Assembly: GCF_013410405.1 (NCBI RefSeq)
Contig: NZ_JACCFK010000001.1
Span: 2,108,001-2,172,000 of the forward strand
Length of the DNA: 64,000 nt
Source of the DNA: Amycolatopsis endophytica
Lineage (GTDB): Bacteria > Actinomycetota > Actinomycetes > Mycobacteriales > Pseudonocardiaceae
Direction of reading: 5' to 3'
Below the pieces are notes generated by a model. It saw only the letters and a program-made list of their open reading frames with translations. It ran no database searches and was not told the origin of the DNA. Positions 33,617 to 42,022 of the stretch are shown in pieces. Position 1 is the first letter of the stretch; the number at the start of each line of letters is the position of its first letter. Position numbers and translations under genes: made by a program.

Positions 33617-34579
33617 TCAGGCCAGCGCGTCCAGGTGGGAGCGCACCGGTCCGGAGAACGACCAGTTCGACGAGGCGTCCCAGTTGACGGACCACGTCAT
33701 CACGCCGCTGATCCCCGGCCACGCCGTCTCCGGCACGTACGAGCCGCAGTTCGTCTTCGCCGCCAGGCAGTCGAGGGCCGAGTTGACCACCGATGGGTCC
33801 ACGTAGCCGCTGCCCGCCGCCTGGGCGGTGGCGGGCAGGCCGAGCGCGACCTGGTCCGGACGCAGCACCTGCAACAGGTTGCAGGCTTGCGCGGTGACGA
33901 AGTCGACGCCGCCCTGCGACACCACCTGCCCATCACACCCGAGCATGCTGCCGGAGTTGTAGTACTGCGTGTGCACCACCGTGATCAGCGACTTCACGCT
34001 CTCGATCAGCGTCAGGTACCGCCCGCCCGGCTGCACGTCGAGCGTCTGCGGCGCCATCGTCACCAGGAAGCCGTCGCCCATCCGGTCGTGCACCTGGGTG
34101 ATCGCGCTCGCGGTGTTCGCCGCGTCGAAGGTGCTCTCCAGGTCGATGTCGATGCCCTGGATACCGAAGTCGGTGGCGATCCGGGTGAACGACTCCACGA
34201 AAGCGCTTACCCGGTCGGCGCTGCTGAGGTCGATGTTGCCCCGCTCGCCGCCGATCGAGAGCACCACCGACTTGCCCGCCGCGCGTTTCGCCGCGATGTC
34301 GGCCTTGAGGTCGGCGTCGGTGTAACCGCCGAGCGCGTTCGACAGGTCCGGGTCGACGCCGAAGGTCACCGCGCCCGGCGTCGCGGTGTCCGCGTTGGCG
34401 AAGGCCAGCACGATCACGTCGTAGGAATCCGGCACCTGCGACAGCTTCAACGGCTGCGCCGCGTTGACGAAGTTCTGCCAGTACCCGGTGAGCTGCTTGG
34501 ACGGCAACGCGGCCTGCGCGGGCGTCCAGCCCAGCGCCACCAGGATCCCGGCCAGTGCGAGCACGATCAGTCTCTTCAT
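33617..34579 (-). CDS. secreted GH18 chitinase
   Basis: 320 aa: signal peptide cleaved after TPAQA, then one GH18 barrel. It carries VIVLAFANAD, VVLSIGGERG, FGIQGIDIDLE with D144, D146 and catalytic E148, VTMAPQT, VHTQYYNSG and the final GVMTWSVNWD. It cleaves chitin by substrate-assisted retention. No chitin-binding or FnIII module is present. GAGAGGC precedes ATG 34577-34579, 13 nt after the GH64 stop, so it is cotranscribed with a beta-1,3-glucanase: a fungal cell wall-lysing pair. Confidence 0.93.
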   Translation of the reverse strand: MKRLIVLALAGILVALGWTPAQAALPSKQLTGYWQNFVNAAQPLKLSQVPDSYDVIVLAFANADTATPGAVTFGVDPDLSNALGGYTDADLKADIAAKRAAGKSVVLSIGGERGNIDLSSADRVSAFVESFTRIATDFGIQGIDIDLESTFDAANTASAITQVHDRMGDGFLVTMAPQTLDVQPGGRYLTLIESVKSLITVVHTQYYNSGSMLGCDGQVVSQGGVDFVTAQACNLLQVLRPDQVALGLPATAQAAGSGYVDPSVVNSALDCLAAKTNCGSYVPETAWPGISGVMTWSVNWDASSNWSFSGPVRSHLDALA

Positions 34580-34592
34580 GTCGGACGCCTCT

Positions 34593-35741
34593 CTAGAACG
34601 GGGTGAGGGTGACGGTGCAGGACGTGGGCGCGGGATCCTCGATGTAGGAGGCGAACCCGCCGACGTCGTCGAACGCGAAGCCGTACGCGCGGCCGTCGGT
34701 GGTCGCGGCGTGCATGACGCGCGCGTAGTGGTTCGTGACGGGGTTCTGGTAGAACGCGCCGGCGTCGGACACCGGCTGGTCGGCGTGGTCGAGCAGCGTG
34801 GTGCGGTTGAGCGCGGCACCGAGCAGTGCGGCGACGGGCCCGGTGAGCCCGTCGTTGGGTGCGGCCAGCGCGCCGTCGCAGAAGAGGATGTCGCGTGTGG
34901 ACGGACGTGCGATCGGGTTCGCCGTCCGGCCGGAACCGTCGCTCACCACGAGGTTCCCGTCCGGGCCGACGCGACCGCTGAACGTCGCCGACCCGGTGTT
35001 CAGACGCAGGTCGGTGCCCGCGTACTTCGACCACACCTGGTCGGTGTATCCGTCGAAGTACGTGGTGGAGAACTTGCCGGCGTCGAGACCATGACCAGGG
35101 GCGATGACACGCAGGTCGTCCACGACGAGGTTCGCGAAGTCCGCCTGCGCGCGCACCTGGTCGAAGATCTGCGCCCGTCCGCCCGCCTTGAGGGTGCCGG
35201 TGCTCTGCGAGGCGGCGCCGGTCAGCTGGATGGACAGCGGCACGCTGAACTGGTCGACCATGGTCGTGTTGCAGTGCATGCCGAGGTCGTCGAGCGTGAA
35301 CTCGACGGAATCGTGCAGGATCCCGTAGTTCGGGTCGCCCGACACCCAGCCCGCGGGGTACTGCAGCGCGGGGCGGCCGGCGCCGTCGGTGACGGCTTTG
35401 AACTTCAGCTTCTGTCCCAGCGCGAAGTACAGCCGTCCGGACATCTTCGGCACGGTGATCGTGGTGCCGCCGCTGGAGGCCAGCGGGATGCCGTAGTCGG
35501 TGAACCCGTCGGATCCGTTGTCGGACAGGGAAACCGGCACGATCGCGCCGTCCGCGGTCACGTGGAACTGGGTGCCCGAGCTGTCCGTGCCGACGAGGTA
35601 GCACCAGATCGACGTGTTGTCGTAGGCGCCGCTGTTGTTGACGATCGTGAGGGGCAGCGTGGTCGCCGCCCAGGCCGGTCTGACGGCGAGCGCCACCGCT
35701 CCGGCGCTGGTGGCGACGAGGAAACTCCGGCGACTCAACAT
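34593..35741 (-). CDS. secreted GH64 beta-1,3-glucanase (thaumatin-like)
   Basis: 382 aa. A Tat-type signal (MLSRRSFLVATSAGAVALAV, twin Arg) ends at PAWA. The mature protein has the GH64 pattern: LTIVNNSGAYDNTSIWCYLVGTD at the start, ALGQKLKFKAV, VEFTLDD-MHCNTTMVDQFSVPL, LRVIAPGHGLDAG and the closing NHYARVMH and YGFAFDDVGG. It endo-hydrolyses beta-1,3-glucan to pentasaccharides in characterised members. The ATG at 35739-35741 is preferred because AAAGG lies 7 nt upstream; an ATG 5 codons earlier is in frame. A DasR-like site lies just ahead. Confidence 0.9.
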   Translation of the reverse strand: MLSRRSFLVATSAGAVALAVRPAWAATTLPLTIVNNSGAYDNTSIWCYLVGTDSSGTQFHVTADGAIVPVSLSDNGSDGFTDYGIPLASSGGTTITVPKMSGRLYFALGQKLKFKAVTDGAGRPALQYPAGWVSGDPNYGILHDSVEFTLDDLGMHCNTTMVDQFSVPLSIQLTGAASQSTGTLKAGGRAQIFDQVRAQADFANLVVDDLRVIAPGHGLDAGKFSTTYFDGYTDQVWSKYAGTDLRLNTGSATFSGRVGPDGNLVVSDGSGRTANPIARPSTRDILFCDGALAAPNDGLTGPVAALLGAALNRTTLLDHADQPVSDAGAFYQNPVTNHYARVMHAATTDGRAYGFAFDDVGGFASYIEDPAPTSCTVTLTPF

Positions 35742-35769
35742 CGGCAGACCTTTCATCCGTTCGAGTGGA

Positions 35770-35781
35770 TGGTCTGAACCA
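35770..35781. promoter_or_regulatory. DasR/chitinase-type operator upstream of GH64-GH18
   Basis: TGGTCTGAACCA, 29-40 nt before the GH64 start, matches 10 of 12 positions of the DasR core TGGTCTAGACCA. Read on the minus strand (TGGTTCAGACCA), it also matches 10 of 12 positions of the direct repeat known from Streptomyces chitinase promoters. GlcNAc-linked control of a chitinase operon would make sense. Confidence 0.5.
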
Positions 35782-35881
35782 ATGTGAGTGACGCGGGCGG
35801 CAACGGACAATAGGCTCATCAGGTGAAGCGCTGACAGGAACTGTCCGGCGCCGGGACTTCCGGGACGAGGTGCCTTCCCGT

Positions 35882-36160
35882 TCAGGCAGGCTGGAGGGTG
35901 TCCGCTTCCTCGGTCGGCGGCGGCGTGAGTGGATCGTCGGCTGGGCGGCGGCCGTGCTGGGTGATCAGGACGACCGTGGCGCCCTCCTCGGCGCCTGCCG
36001 CGCCGATCGGCGCCTGCGCGACGACCACGCCCTCCTCCGGTGCGGGCATGCCCTCGGGCCCGGCCGGCACCAGACCGGCGCGGCGCACGATCGCACACGC
36101 GTCGTCCGCACCCAGGCCCACGACGTCGGGCACCTCGACTACCGGCCGGTGTCGCCGCAT
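35882..36160 (-). CDS. single-PASTA-domain protein
   Basis: 92 aa without signal peptide. VVEVPDVVGLGADDACAIVRRAGL, then VVVAQAPIGAAGAEEGATVVLIT, is one complete PASTA repeat, the beta-lactam/muropeptide-sensing module of PknB kinases and PBPs, but here with no kinase or TM segment. The C-terminus is a disordered Pro/Glu tail. Such free PASTA proteins are frequent in this lineage and uncharacterised. Confidence 0.75.
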   Translation of the reverse strand: MRRHRPVVEVPDVVGLGADDACAIVRRAGLVPAGPEGMPAPEEGVVVAQAPIGAAGAEEGATVVLITQHGRRPADDPLTPPPTEEADTLQPA

Positions 36161-36249
36161 GCCATCGAGTCTAGGCGCAGATCGACGACGTTCGCCCAGG
36201 TGCGGGACGGGGTATACCGGAGAGGTCGATGCCGACCGAGGAGGACGTC

Positions 36250-36423
36250 ATGGTGCATCCCGAGCCTCCCGGGCCCGAGCCGATCCCGCCGGGGCCGGGG
36301 CCCGAACCGGTGCCGCCGTCTCCGCCCGGGCCCCCGGTGCCGCCCACGCCACCGGAGCCTCCGATGCCGCCGCCGGACCCGCCGCTGGAGAGCCGGACGC
36401 GACCGGAGCGGCCAACACGGTGA
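36250..36423 (+). CDS. proline-rich small protein
   Basis: 57 aa, about half proline, beginning MVHPEPPGPEPIPPGPGPEP and ending in a basic tail. GAGGAGG 5 nt before ATG 36250 is the strongest evidence that it is real. It would be disordered and cell-surface or scaffold-like if exported, but there is no signal peptide. Its last codons enter the 21-bp tandem repeat at 36401. The composition could be a by-product of GC bias, so it is only moderately supported. Confidence 0.4.
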   Translation: MVHPEPPGPEPIPPGPGPEPVPPSPPGPPVPPTPPEPPMPPPDPPLESRTRPERPTR

Positions 36424-36484
36424 CCGGGGCGGCCAACACGGAGACCGGGGCGGCCAACACGGTGACCGGGGCGGCCAACACGGG
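36401..36484. repeat. 21-bp tandem repeat, four copies
   Basis: Four units starting GACCGGGGCGGCCAACACGG at 36401, 36422, 36443 and 36464, differing at one internal base and at the last base. It spans the 3' end of the proline-rich ORF and stops 8 bp short of the DUF3040 stop codon. The length being a multiple of three keeps frames open on both strands. Confidence 0.85.
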
Positions 36485-36492
36485 GGTGGGGG

Positions 36493-36756
36493 TCAGGGGC
36501 GGAGGGCGCCGATGCGGAGGCAGACGCCGGTCGTCAGGCTCAGGATGCCGACGAACAGCAGCAGCACGTTGCCCGCCACGGCGCCCAGTCCGATCAGCCC
36601 CACGCCCGTCACCATGAGCACCAGGCACAACAGCCGCCTGCCGAGGTTCCACTGCCGCACCCGGCCCTCGCGCAGTGATCTGGTCAGTTCGGGGTCCGAA
36701 ATCTCGAACCACTGCTCGATCGCCCTGAGCTGCTGCTGTTCGTTCCGGCTCAACAT
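36493..36756 (-). CDS. DUF3040 membrane protein
   Basis: 87 aa: amphipathic N-terminal helix MLSRNEQQQLRAIEQWFEISDPELTRSL, then two TM helices (RLLCLVLMVTGVGLIGLGAV, LLLFVGILSLTTGVCLRIG). Same family as 24428-24712. Function unknown. Confidence 0.75.
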   Translation of the reverse strand: MLSRNEQQQLRAIEQWFEISDPELTRSLREGRVRQWNLGRRLLCLVLMVTGVGLIGLGAVAGNVLLLFVGILSLTTGVCLRIGALRP

Positions 36757-36820
36757 GGCCGCCCCTGGGTCGCCGTCGACTCTGTGTGCTTCGGCGGATA
36801 CCCGGATCAGCGCAGGTCAA

Positions 36821-37507
36821 TCAGCCCAGAACGCGGTTCAGCCAGTCTTCCCACGCACGCGTGAGGCGGGCGGCGTCGACCTCGGTGTCGTAGACGTAGT
36901 GGGCCACCGCGATCGACAGGTCGATCCGGTCCCGCAGGTGGAACCGGACCAGCCCGTCGGCGGTGCGCAGGCCGAGCGTGCCGTGCCGGGTGTAGTCGAC
37001 CTCGGCGTCGACCACGTCGCCGTCGAGCGAGAGGCGCGCGCGGTCGCCCACGGCCGGGTTCTCGCCCAGCTCCAGCTCCTTGCGCAGCAGCGCTCGCGCC
37101 CTCTCGTCGGCAACCTTGGGGCCCTCGGCTTCGACGTATGTGGCCCGTGCGCCGGCGAAGTGGCGGAAGTACGCCGCCAGCGTGTGGAAGTACAGGTCCC
37201 AGCCCTTGCCGGTCTGGTCCTCGTACTCGCCGGACCAGTCCTCGTCGAGGACGCCGCTGTGCACGAACCGCAGCACGGTCGTGCCGCCGTCGCGTGCCTC
37301 GATCAGGTAGTCGAAGGCGTGGGTGTCCGCGTCGACCCGGAGGTGCTTGGGCGGGTCCCAGGCGAGGACGTTCGCGGCGCCCGGATCGAGGTTCTCGATC
37401 GGCTGGAACCACGCGGTGTTGCCCGCCTCGGTGCTGATCGCCTCCCACACCTGCTCCGGCGTGGCCGCGAGGACCACCTCTTTGCGCAGCTCGAATTCTC
37501 GTGGCAT
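36821..37507 (-). CDS. SRPBCC/START-like domain protein
   Basis: 228 aa cytoplasmic protein. FELRKEVVLAATPEQVWEAISTEAGNTAWF and the TTVLRFVHSGVLDEDW...WDLYFHTLAAYFRHF region are the AHSA1/SRPBCC lipid- or polyketide-binding fold. An additional C-terminal ~80 residues (GDRARLSLDGDVVDAEVDYTRHGTLGL) forms a second beta-rich segment. Ligand unknown. Start ATG 37505-37507; divergent from the MHS transporter. Confidence 0.78.
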   Translation of the reverse strand: MPREFELRKEVVLAATPEQVWEAISTEAGNTAWFQPIENLDPGAANVLAWDPPKHLRVDADTHAFDYLIEARDGGTTVLRFVHSGVLDEDWSGEYEDQTGKGWDLYFHTLAAYFRHFAGARATYVEAEGPKVADERARALLRKELELGENPAVGDRARLSLDGDVVDAEVDYTRHGTLGLRTADGLVRFHLRDRIDLSIAVAHYVYDTEVDAARLTRAWEDWLNRVLG

Positions 37508-37599
37508 GCGCCCCACCCTGCTACCGACAAATAAAGTTGTCAAGGAAGGCTCACCCGCCGGGTGGTTTCCCCTACTCCGACCAGGGGTACGCGCCGACG

Positions 37600-38988
37600 G
37601 TGCCAGGACCAACGGAACCGCAGCGGGAGAACGTCAGTGTCGCGGATCCGAAGGTGGTCAAACGAGCCGTCGGCGCGGCGGCCATCGGCAACATCACCGA
37701 GTGGTACGACTTCGGCGTCTATGGCTACCTCACCACCACGATCAGCCAGGTCTTCTTCACCGAGCTGTCCGGTCCGGTGGCCACGATCGCCACGTTCGGC
37801 CTGTTCGCGGTGTCCTTCCTGATCCGGCCGTTCGGCGGGCTGCTGTTCGGGCCGCTGTCCGACCGCATCGGCCGCAAGCGCGTGCTGTCGCTCACCGTCA
37901 TCCTGATGGCACTGGGCACCTTCGCGATCGGCGTGATCCCCAGCTATTCGGCGATCGGCATCGCCGCGCCGCTGCTGGTCCTGCTCGCCCGCCTGGTGCA
38001 GGGCGTGTCGACCGGCGGCGAGTACGGCAGCGCGATGACGTTCATCGCCGAGTACGCGCCGGACCGGCGGCGCGGGTTCCTGGGCAGCTGGCTGGAGTTC
38101 GGCACGCTGACCGGGTACGCGTTCGGCGCGACGATCGCGACCGTGCTGACCGCGGTGCTGTCCGAAGACCAGCTGCTGAGCTGGGGCTGGCGCATCCCGT
38201 TCCTGATCGCGCTGCCGATCGGCCTGGTCGGGCTCTACCTGCGGCTGCGGCTGGAGGAGACGCCCGCCTTCTCGAACTTCGTGACCGCCGAGGGCAAGCA
38301 GCGCAAGTCCGCCGGACAGGAGTTCCGGACCATCTTCGTGCGGTACTGGCCCGCGATGCTGCTGTGCGCCGGGCTGGTGCTGGCGTGGAACGTGACGAAC
38401 TACATGCTGACCAGCTACATGCCGACCTACCTGACCGACACCCTGCCCGGCCATGGTGACGACGGTGTCGGGGAGACGGCCGCGCAGGTGCTGCAGATCG
38501 TGGTGCTGGTGCTGCTGATGTTCGTGGTGACGTTCCTGGGACGCCTGTCCGACCGGTTCGGGCGGCGGCGGATCGTCCTGGTCGGTTGCGTCGGGCTCAT
38601 CGTGCTGTCGCTGCCCGCGGTGCTGCTCCTGCGCGCGGGCGGGGACGTCGCCACGTTCGCCGGGCTGGCCCTGATGGGCCTGACGCTGGTCTGCTTCTCC
38701 AGCACCCTGCCGTCGACGCTGCCCGCGATGTTCCCGACCCACATCCGCGCCGGGGCGCTGTCCATCGCGTTCAACGTCTCCGTGTCGCTGTTCGGCGGCA
38801 CCACCTCGACCGTGATGGGGGCGCTGGTCGCGGCCACCGGTGATCTGAACTGGCCCGCGTACTACCTGATCGCGGCCGGGATCGTGGGCGCGGTGTGCAT
38901 CCATTTCACCCGCGAGTCGGCGGGACGCCCGCTGCAGGGCTCGCCCGCGATCGTCAGCCCGGACGAGCCCGCCGCGTCACGCCGGTGA
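37600..38988 (+). CDS. MFS metabolite:H+ symporter (ProP/MHS type)
   Basis: 462 aa, 12 TM helices. Family landmarks: AAAIGNITEWYDFGVYGYLTT (TM1), FGPLSDRIGRKRVLSL, VQGVSTGGEYGSAMTFIAEYAPDRRRG, LEETPAFSNF and FLGRLSDRFGRRR. MHS proteins import osmolytes (proline, betaine) or organic acids. The GTG at 37600 gives a normal ~25-residue leader before TM1; the frame stays open to 37501, inside the divergent gene. Its last 12 bp overlap the convergent MFS gene. Confidence 0.9.
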   Translation: MPGPTEPQRENVSVADPKVVKRAVGAAAIGNITEWYDFGVYGYLTTTISQVFFTELSGPVATIATFGLFAVSFLIRPFGGLLFGPLSDRIGRKRVLSLTVILMALGTFAIGVIPSYSAIGIAAPLLVLLARLVQGVSTGGEYGSAMTFIAEYAPDRRRGFLGSWLEFGTLTGYAFGATIATVLTAVLSEDQLLSWGWRIPFLIALPIGLVGLYLRLRLEETPAFSNFVTAEGKQRKSAGQEFRTIFVRYWPAMLLCAGLVLAWNVTNYMLTSYMPTYLTDTLPGHGDDGVGETAAQVLQIVVLVLLMFVVTFLGRLSDRFGRRRIVLVGCVGLIVLSLPAVLLLRAGGDVATFAGLALMGLTLVCFSSTLPSTLPAMFPTHIRAGALSIAFNVSVSLFGGTTSTVMGALVAATGDLNWPAYYLIAAGIVGAVCIHFTRESAGRPLQGSPAIVSPDEPAASRR

Positions 38989-40206
38989 GGTGGCGAGCTC
39001 CGGTTCGACGACGCGGCGGCGCGCCCGCTGCAGCACGAACGTCGCCACCCCGGTCGCGGTGAGCGTGACCACGCCCGCGATCAGCAGGGCCTGGCTCGCG
39101 CCGAGCCGTTCGCACATCCAGCCGAGCAGCGGCGCACCGGTGGCGCCCGCGGCGGCGGCGACCGCGCCGTCGATCGACAGCACCCGGCCGCGCATGTCCT
39201 CGGCGGAGTCGAGCTGCAGGCGCGTGCTCTTGGCGGTGTCGATCAGCACGGCGCCCGCGGCGATCGGCAGGATGACCGCGCCGAAGCCGAGCATGCCGGG
39301 CAGGAACCCGCTGACCGTCTGCAGGAGGCTGGTCACCGCGGCGGCGCCGAGCAGCAGTGGGATGGTCAGCTCGCGGAACCGGGCCGCGACGAAGCCACCG
39401 ATCACGGTGCCGACGGCGAACACGGACGACAGCAGGCCGTAACCGGCGGCGCCGGAACCGAGCGGTCCCTCGGCCATGGCAGCCATGGTGACCTGGTAGT
39501 TGCGGCCCAGCCCGGACAGCACGAACCCGAGCAGGAACAGCACGACCAGCAGGTGGCTGCGGCGCACGTAGGCCAGGCCGGCGCGCACCCCGGCGCGCTC
39601 CGCCTTGGCGACCGCGAGCGGGAGCAGTTCGCCGGTGCGGATCACCAGGACGGTGACGAGGACGGCGACGAAGCTGGCGGCGTTGAGGAGGAACAACAAC
39701 GCGTCGCCGACCGCGGCGGCCAGTACCCCGGCGAGGCTCATCCCGAGCACGCGGCCCGCGGAGTTGACCAGCGATCCCAGCGCGAGGGCGTTGCCCAGGT
39801 CGTGACGGGGCACCACCTGCCCGGCGAACCGGCCGAGCGCCGGTGATTCGAACGCCCCCACCACGCCGGCCAGCGCGGTGAGACCGTAGATGGTGGCCAG
39901 CGGCATGTCCCGCCACACCATGAACGCCAGCAGCAGCGCGATGACCAGGTGTGCCGACTGACCGGCCAGGATGATGCGCCGCGGCGGGAACCGGTCCGCG
40001 ACCGCGCCCGCCCAGGGGCCGATGAGCAGCGCCGGAAGGGTGGACAGCAGAACCGACAGCCCGACCGAGGTGGCCGAGCCGGTGCGGGACATGACGACCC
40101 AGTTGAGGCCGAGTACCTGCATCCAGGTGCCGGTCACCGAGACGAGGTCGGCGGTGGCCCACAGCCGGTAGTTGTGGTTTCCGAGCGCGCGAATCATCGG
40201 CGGCAT
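38977..40206 (-). CDS. MFS exporter (EntS/MFS_3-like)
   Basis: 409 aa, 12 TM helices: MIRALGNHNYRLWATADLVSVTGTWMQVLGLNWVV, GPWAGAVADRFPPRR, GAFESPALGRFAGQVVP and the final STRLQLDSAEDMRGRVLSIDG. This group includes enterobactin-type siderophore and drug exporters. Starts at 40206 (ATG), 40197 (ATG) or 40218 (TTG) are possible; none has a clear ribosome site. Tail-to-tail overlap with the MHS gene. The 200 bp behind it (40207-40407) shows no gene. Confidence 0.85.
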   Translation of the reverse strand: MPPMIRALGNHNYRLWATADLVSVTGTWMQVLGLNWVVMSRTGSATSVGLSVLLSTLPALLIGPWAGAVADRFPPRRIILAGQSAHLVIALLLAFMVWRDMPLATIYGLTALAGVVGAFESPALGRFAGQVVPRHDLGNALALGSLVNSAGRVLGMSLAGVLAAAVGDALLFLLNAASFVAVLVTVLVIRTGELLPLAVAKAERAGVRAGLAYVRRSHLLVVLFLLGFVLSGLGRNYQVTMAAMAEGPLGSGAAGYGLLSSVFAVGTVIGGFVAARFRELTIPLLLGAAAVTSLLQTVSGFLPGMLGFGAVILPIAAGAVLIDTAKSTRLQLDSAEDMRGRVLSIDGAVAAAAGATGAPLLGWMCERLGASQALLIAGVVTLTATGVATFVLQRARRRVVEPELATSPA

Positions 40207-40407
40207 TTCTCGCCGCAAGGGTGTTTCCTTCCGAAAAACCGGGGGTATTCCCGAACGGGTCCCGGCAATGGGACGTACTGGAGCCTGGGCTCAGTCCAGG
40301 CCGCGACCCACGCTACCTGCGGCGCAAGGGTCTGTCGGCCCCTGCTTCCTGTGGCGATGCCGACAGGATGCGCTGTTAACGCTTCTGCGGTGTGGCGGAG
40401 GCCGCAG

Positions 40408-41160
40408 TCAGCCCGCGCGCTCGATCGCGAACGCGGTGAGGAAGCCGAGGACCGTGACGAGACCGGTCGCCATCCCGGCGCGTTCGAACGCCTCCGGGAC
40501 CATCGTGTCGGCGATCATGGCGAGGATCGCGCCCGCCGCCACCGCGGTGATGAGCGCGACCGTCGCCGGCGATGCCTGGTCGAGGAGCAGGTTGCCGAGC
40601 AGGGCGGACAGCCCGCTGGCGACCGCGATCCCGCCCCACACGCCGAAGACGTAGCGCGCGCCGCGCCCGGCCTGCTTCATGCCCGCCGCGCTCGACAGGC
40701 CCTCCGGCACGTTCGAGATGAAGACGGCCGCGAGCACGGGCACGCCGACGCCACCGCCGCCGAGCAGCGACAGGCCGAGGACCACGGACTCCGGCACGCC
40801 GTCCAGCAACGCACCGATGGCGATCGCGCTGCCGCTGCCGCTCACGTCGCTTTCCGACGGCTGGTGGTCCCCCGACCGCTTGCGGTGCCGCGCGCCCCGC
40901 CGCGCCAGTGCGACGTTCGCCAGGACGTACACCACCGCGCCGCCGACGAAACCCGCCGCGGTGGCGGCCAGTCCGCCGGTGCGTTCCGCCTCGTCCATGA
41001 GGTCGAACGCGAGCGCGGAAATGAGCACGCCTGCCCCGAACGCCATGATGTGGGAGACGAGCCGGGCCGGTACCCGCACGAACCACGCCACCAGCGCGCC
41101 GAGGACCAGCGCGCCGCCGCCGACCAGACCCCAGAGCGCGGCCTCGATCCATTCCGGCAT
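40408..41160 (-). CDS. ZIP-family metal transporter
   Basis: 250 aa, eight TM helices. Metal-site motifs are ALLDGVPESVVLGLSLLG in TM4 and AVFISNVPEGLSSAAGM in TM5. The first usually carries His before xxPE; here it is Asp (DGVPE), a common variant in one ZIP subgroup. A cytoplasmic RRGARHRKRSGDHQPSESD loop contains histidines. GGAGGAGG before ATG 41158-41160 is a strong ribosome site. Probable Zn/Mn/Fe uptake. Confidence 0.88.
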   Translation of the reverse strand: MPEWIEAALWGLVGGGALVLGALVAWFVRVPARLVSHIMAFGAGVLISALAFDLMDEAERTGGLAATAAGFVGGAVVYVLANVALARRGARHRKRSGDHQPSESDVSGSGSAIAIGALLDGVPESVVLGLSLLGGGGVGVPVLAAVFISNVPEGLSSAAGMKQAGRGARYVFGVWGGIAVASGLSALLGNLLLDQASPATVALITAVAAGAILAMIADTMVPEAFERAGMATGLVTVLGFLTAFAIERAG

Positions 41161-41227
41161 GCGTGCCTCCTCCCGCGACGAGCCCGGAAGCGATCATCCT
41201 CCGTCGCCGACGGGAGCGCAGTCTGTC

Positions 41228-41446
41228 CTAAAAGGACCGTCGCTCGCCGGTCTCCTCGGGGCGCCGCTCGCGCAGCGCGTCGAGCTGACGGCGCACGTCT
41301 TCGATGTCCCACCGGTACTGGCCGCCGGGGGTGACGAGCGCGGGGCGGATCCACCCGCGTTCGGCGTAACGGCTGATCGAACGCCGTGACAGGCCGAGCT
41401 CGGCCGCGAGTTCGCCCGAGCCCACCGTGCGTCGGCGTGCAGACAT
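41228..41446 (-). CDS. small HTH DNA-binding protein
   Basis: 72 aa: GSGELAAELGLSRRSISRYAERGWIRPALVTPGGQYRWDIEDVRRQLDAL is a MerR/excisionase-type winged helix with no effector domain. Start ATG 41444-41446. A run of six 9-bp repeats lies 41-94 nt upstream. The gene is 68 nt upstream of the ZIP gene on the same strand, so it may regulate it. The single-domain size resembles BldC-like developmental regulators or element-borne excisionases. Confidence 0.75.
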   Translation of the reverse strand: MSARRRTVGSGELAAELGLSRRSISRYAERGWIRPALVTPGGQYRWDIEDVRRQLDALRERRPEETGERRSF

Positions 41447-41486
41447 GATCGTCACCGTATTGGGTGACCCGCCCGACCTGCGCGGC

Positions 41487-41540
41487 CGATGGCCCTCTTG
41501 GCCCGCATAGCCCCGATGTCCCTGTTGGCCCAGTTGACCC
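41487..41540. repeat. six degenerate 9-bp direct repeats
   Basis: On the minus strand six consecutive nonamers each begin GGG with consensus GGGCCAACN. It sits just upstream of the small HTH gene, in a 273-bp interval with no other gene. It may be an array of binding sites or a minisatellite; one frame reads as short Gly-X-Y repeats. Confidence 0.6.
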
Positions 41541-41719
41541 GGTTGGGTTATTGAGCTTGGTGCCGGTTCGCGCAAGGCTCGCGGGGAGCCCGCCTGCTGA
41601 CTCCCTTGTCCCGGGCAGGTCCGGGCGGGCTCCCTTACGCTCGGAAGAGTTCTGCGAGCGCTTTCCCGGTCTACGTAACAGGCGTGCGACCCATCCGACT
41701 TCCGGGCTGGAGGGACGAC

Positions 41720-41989
41720 ATGTCGAGATGGCGGCAACCGCACCGCACCGCGGCATCGGCCGGTCCGGGTGTGGATCAGGTGAGCCGCCGGGTGCACCGC
41801 GGGCTCACCTGTCCGGTGTGTGGCAGGCGGCGGCGCGAGATGCGGGTGTTCGGCACGCCGCGGCACGACGCGTCCGGAACCCCCAAGTCGCGCCGGATGA
41901 TCCGGGCCGAACTGGCCGACCTCGCCGGCGGATGGCGGCCCGATCCGCTCTGCGACCGCTGCCGCCGGTCCCCCGTAAACGGGACCTAG
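41720..41989 (+). CDS. small zinc-finger-like hypothetical protein
   Basis: 89 aa basic protein. CPVCGRRRREM and, 47 residues later, CDRC form two CxxC knuckles able to bind one Zn. GGAGGGACGAC directly before ATG 41720 is a strong ribosome site. No known family. Its stop codon touches the inverted repeat of the next gene, TetR. Confidence 0.6.
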   Translation: MSRWRQPHRTAASAGPGVDQVSRRVHRGLTCPVCGRRRREMRVFGTPRHDASGTPKSRRMIRAELADLAGGWRPDPLCDRCRRSPVNGT

Positions 41990-42011
41990 TTACAGAGCAG
42001 CCGCTCTGTTA
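41990..42011. promoter_or_regulatory. TetR operator candidate
   Basis: TTACAGAGC-AGCC-GCTCTGTTA: ACAGAGC and GCTCTGT are perfect 7-nt arms around 4 nt, extended by further symmetric AT bases. It ends 11 nt before the TetR start codon, so autorepression is likely. Confidence 0.65.
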
Positions 42012-42022
42012 TTGTCGGCGGT

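Noticed and set aside
41480..41600. Collagen-like Gly-X-Y protein on the minus strand
   Set aside because: The Gly-X-Y run covers only about six triplets, lies in a frame antisense to the ZIP gene further on, and has no start with a ribosome site; it is better explained by the 9-bp DNA repeat.
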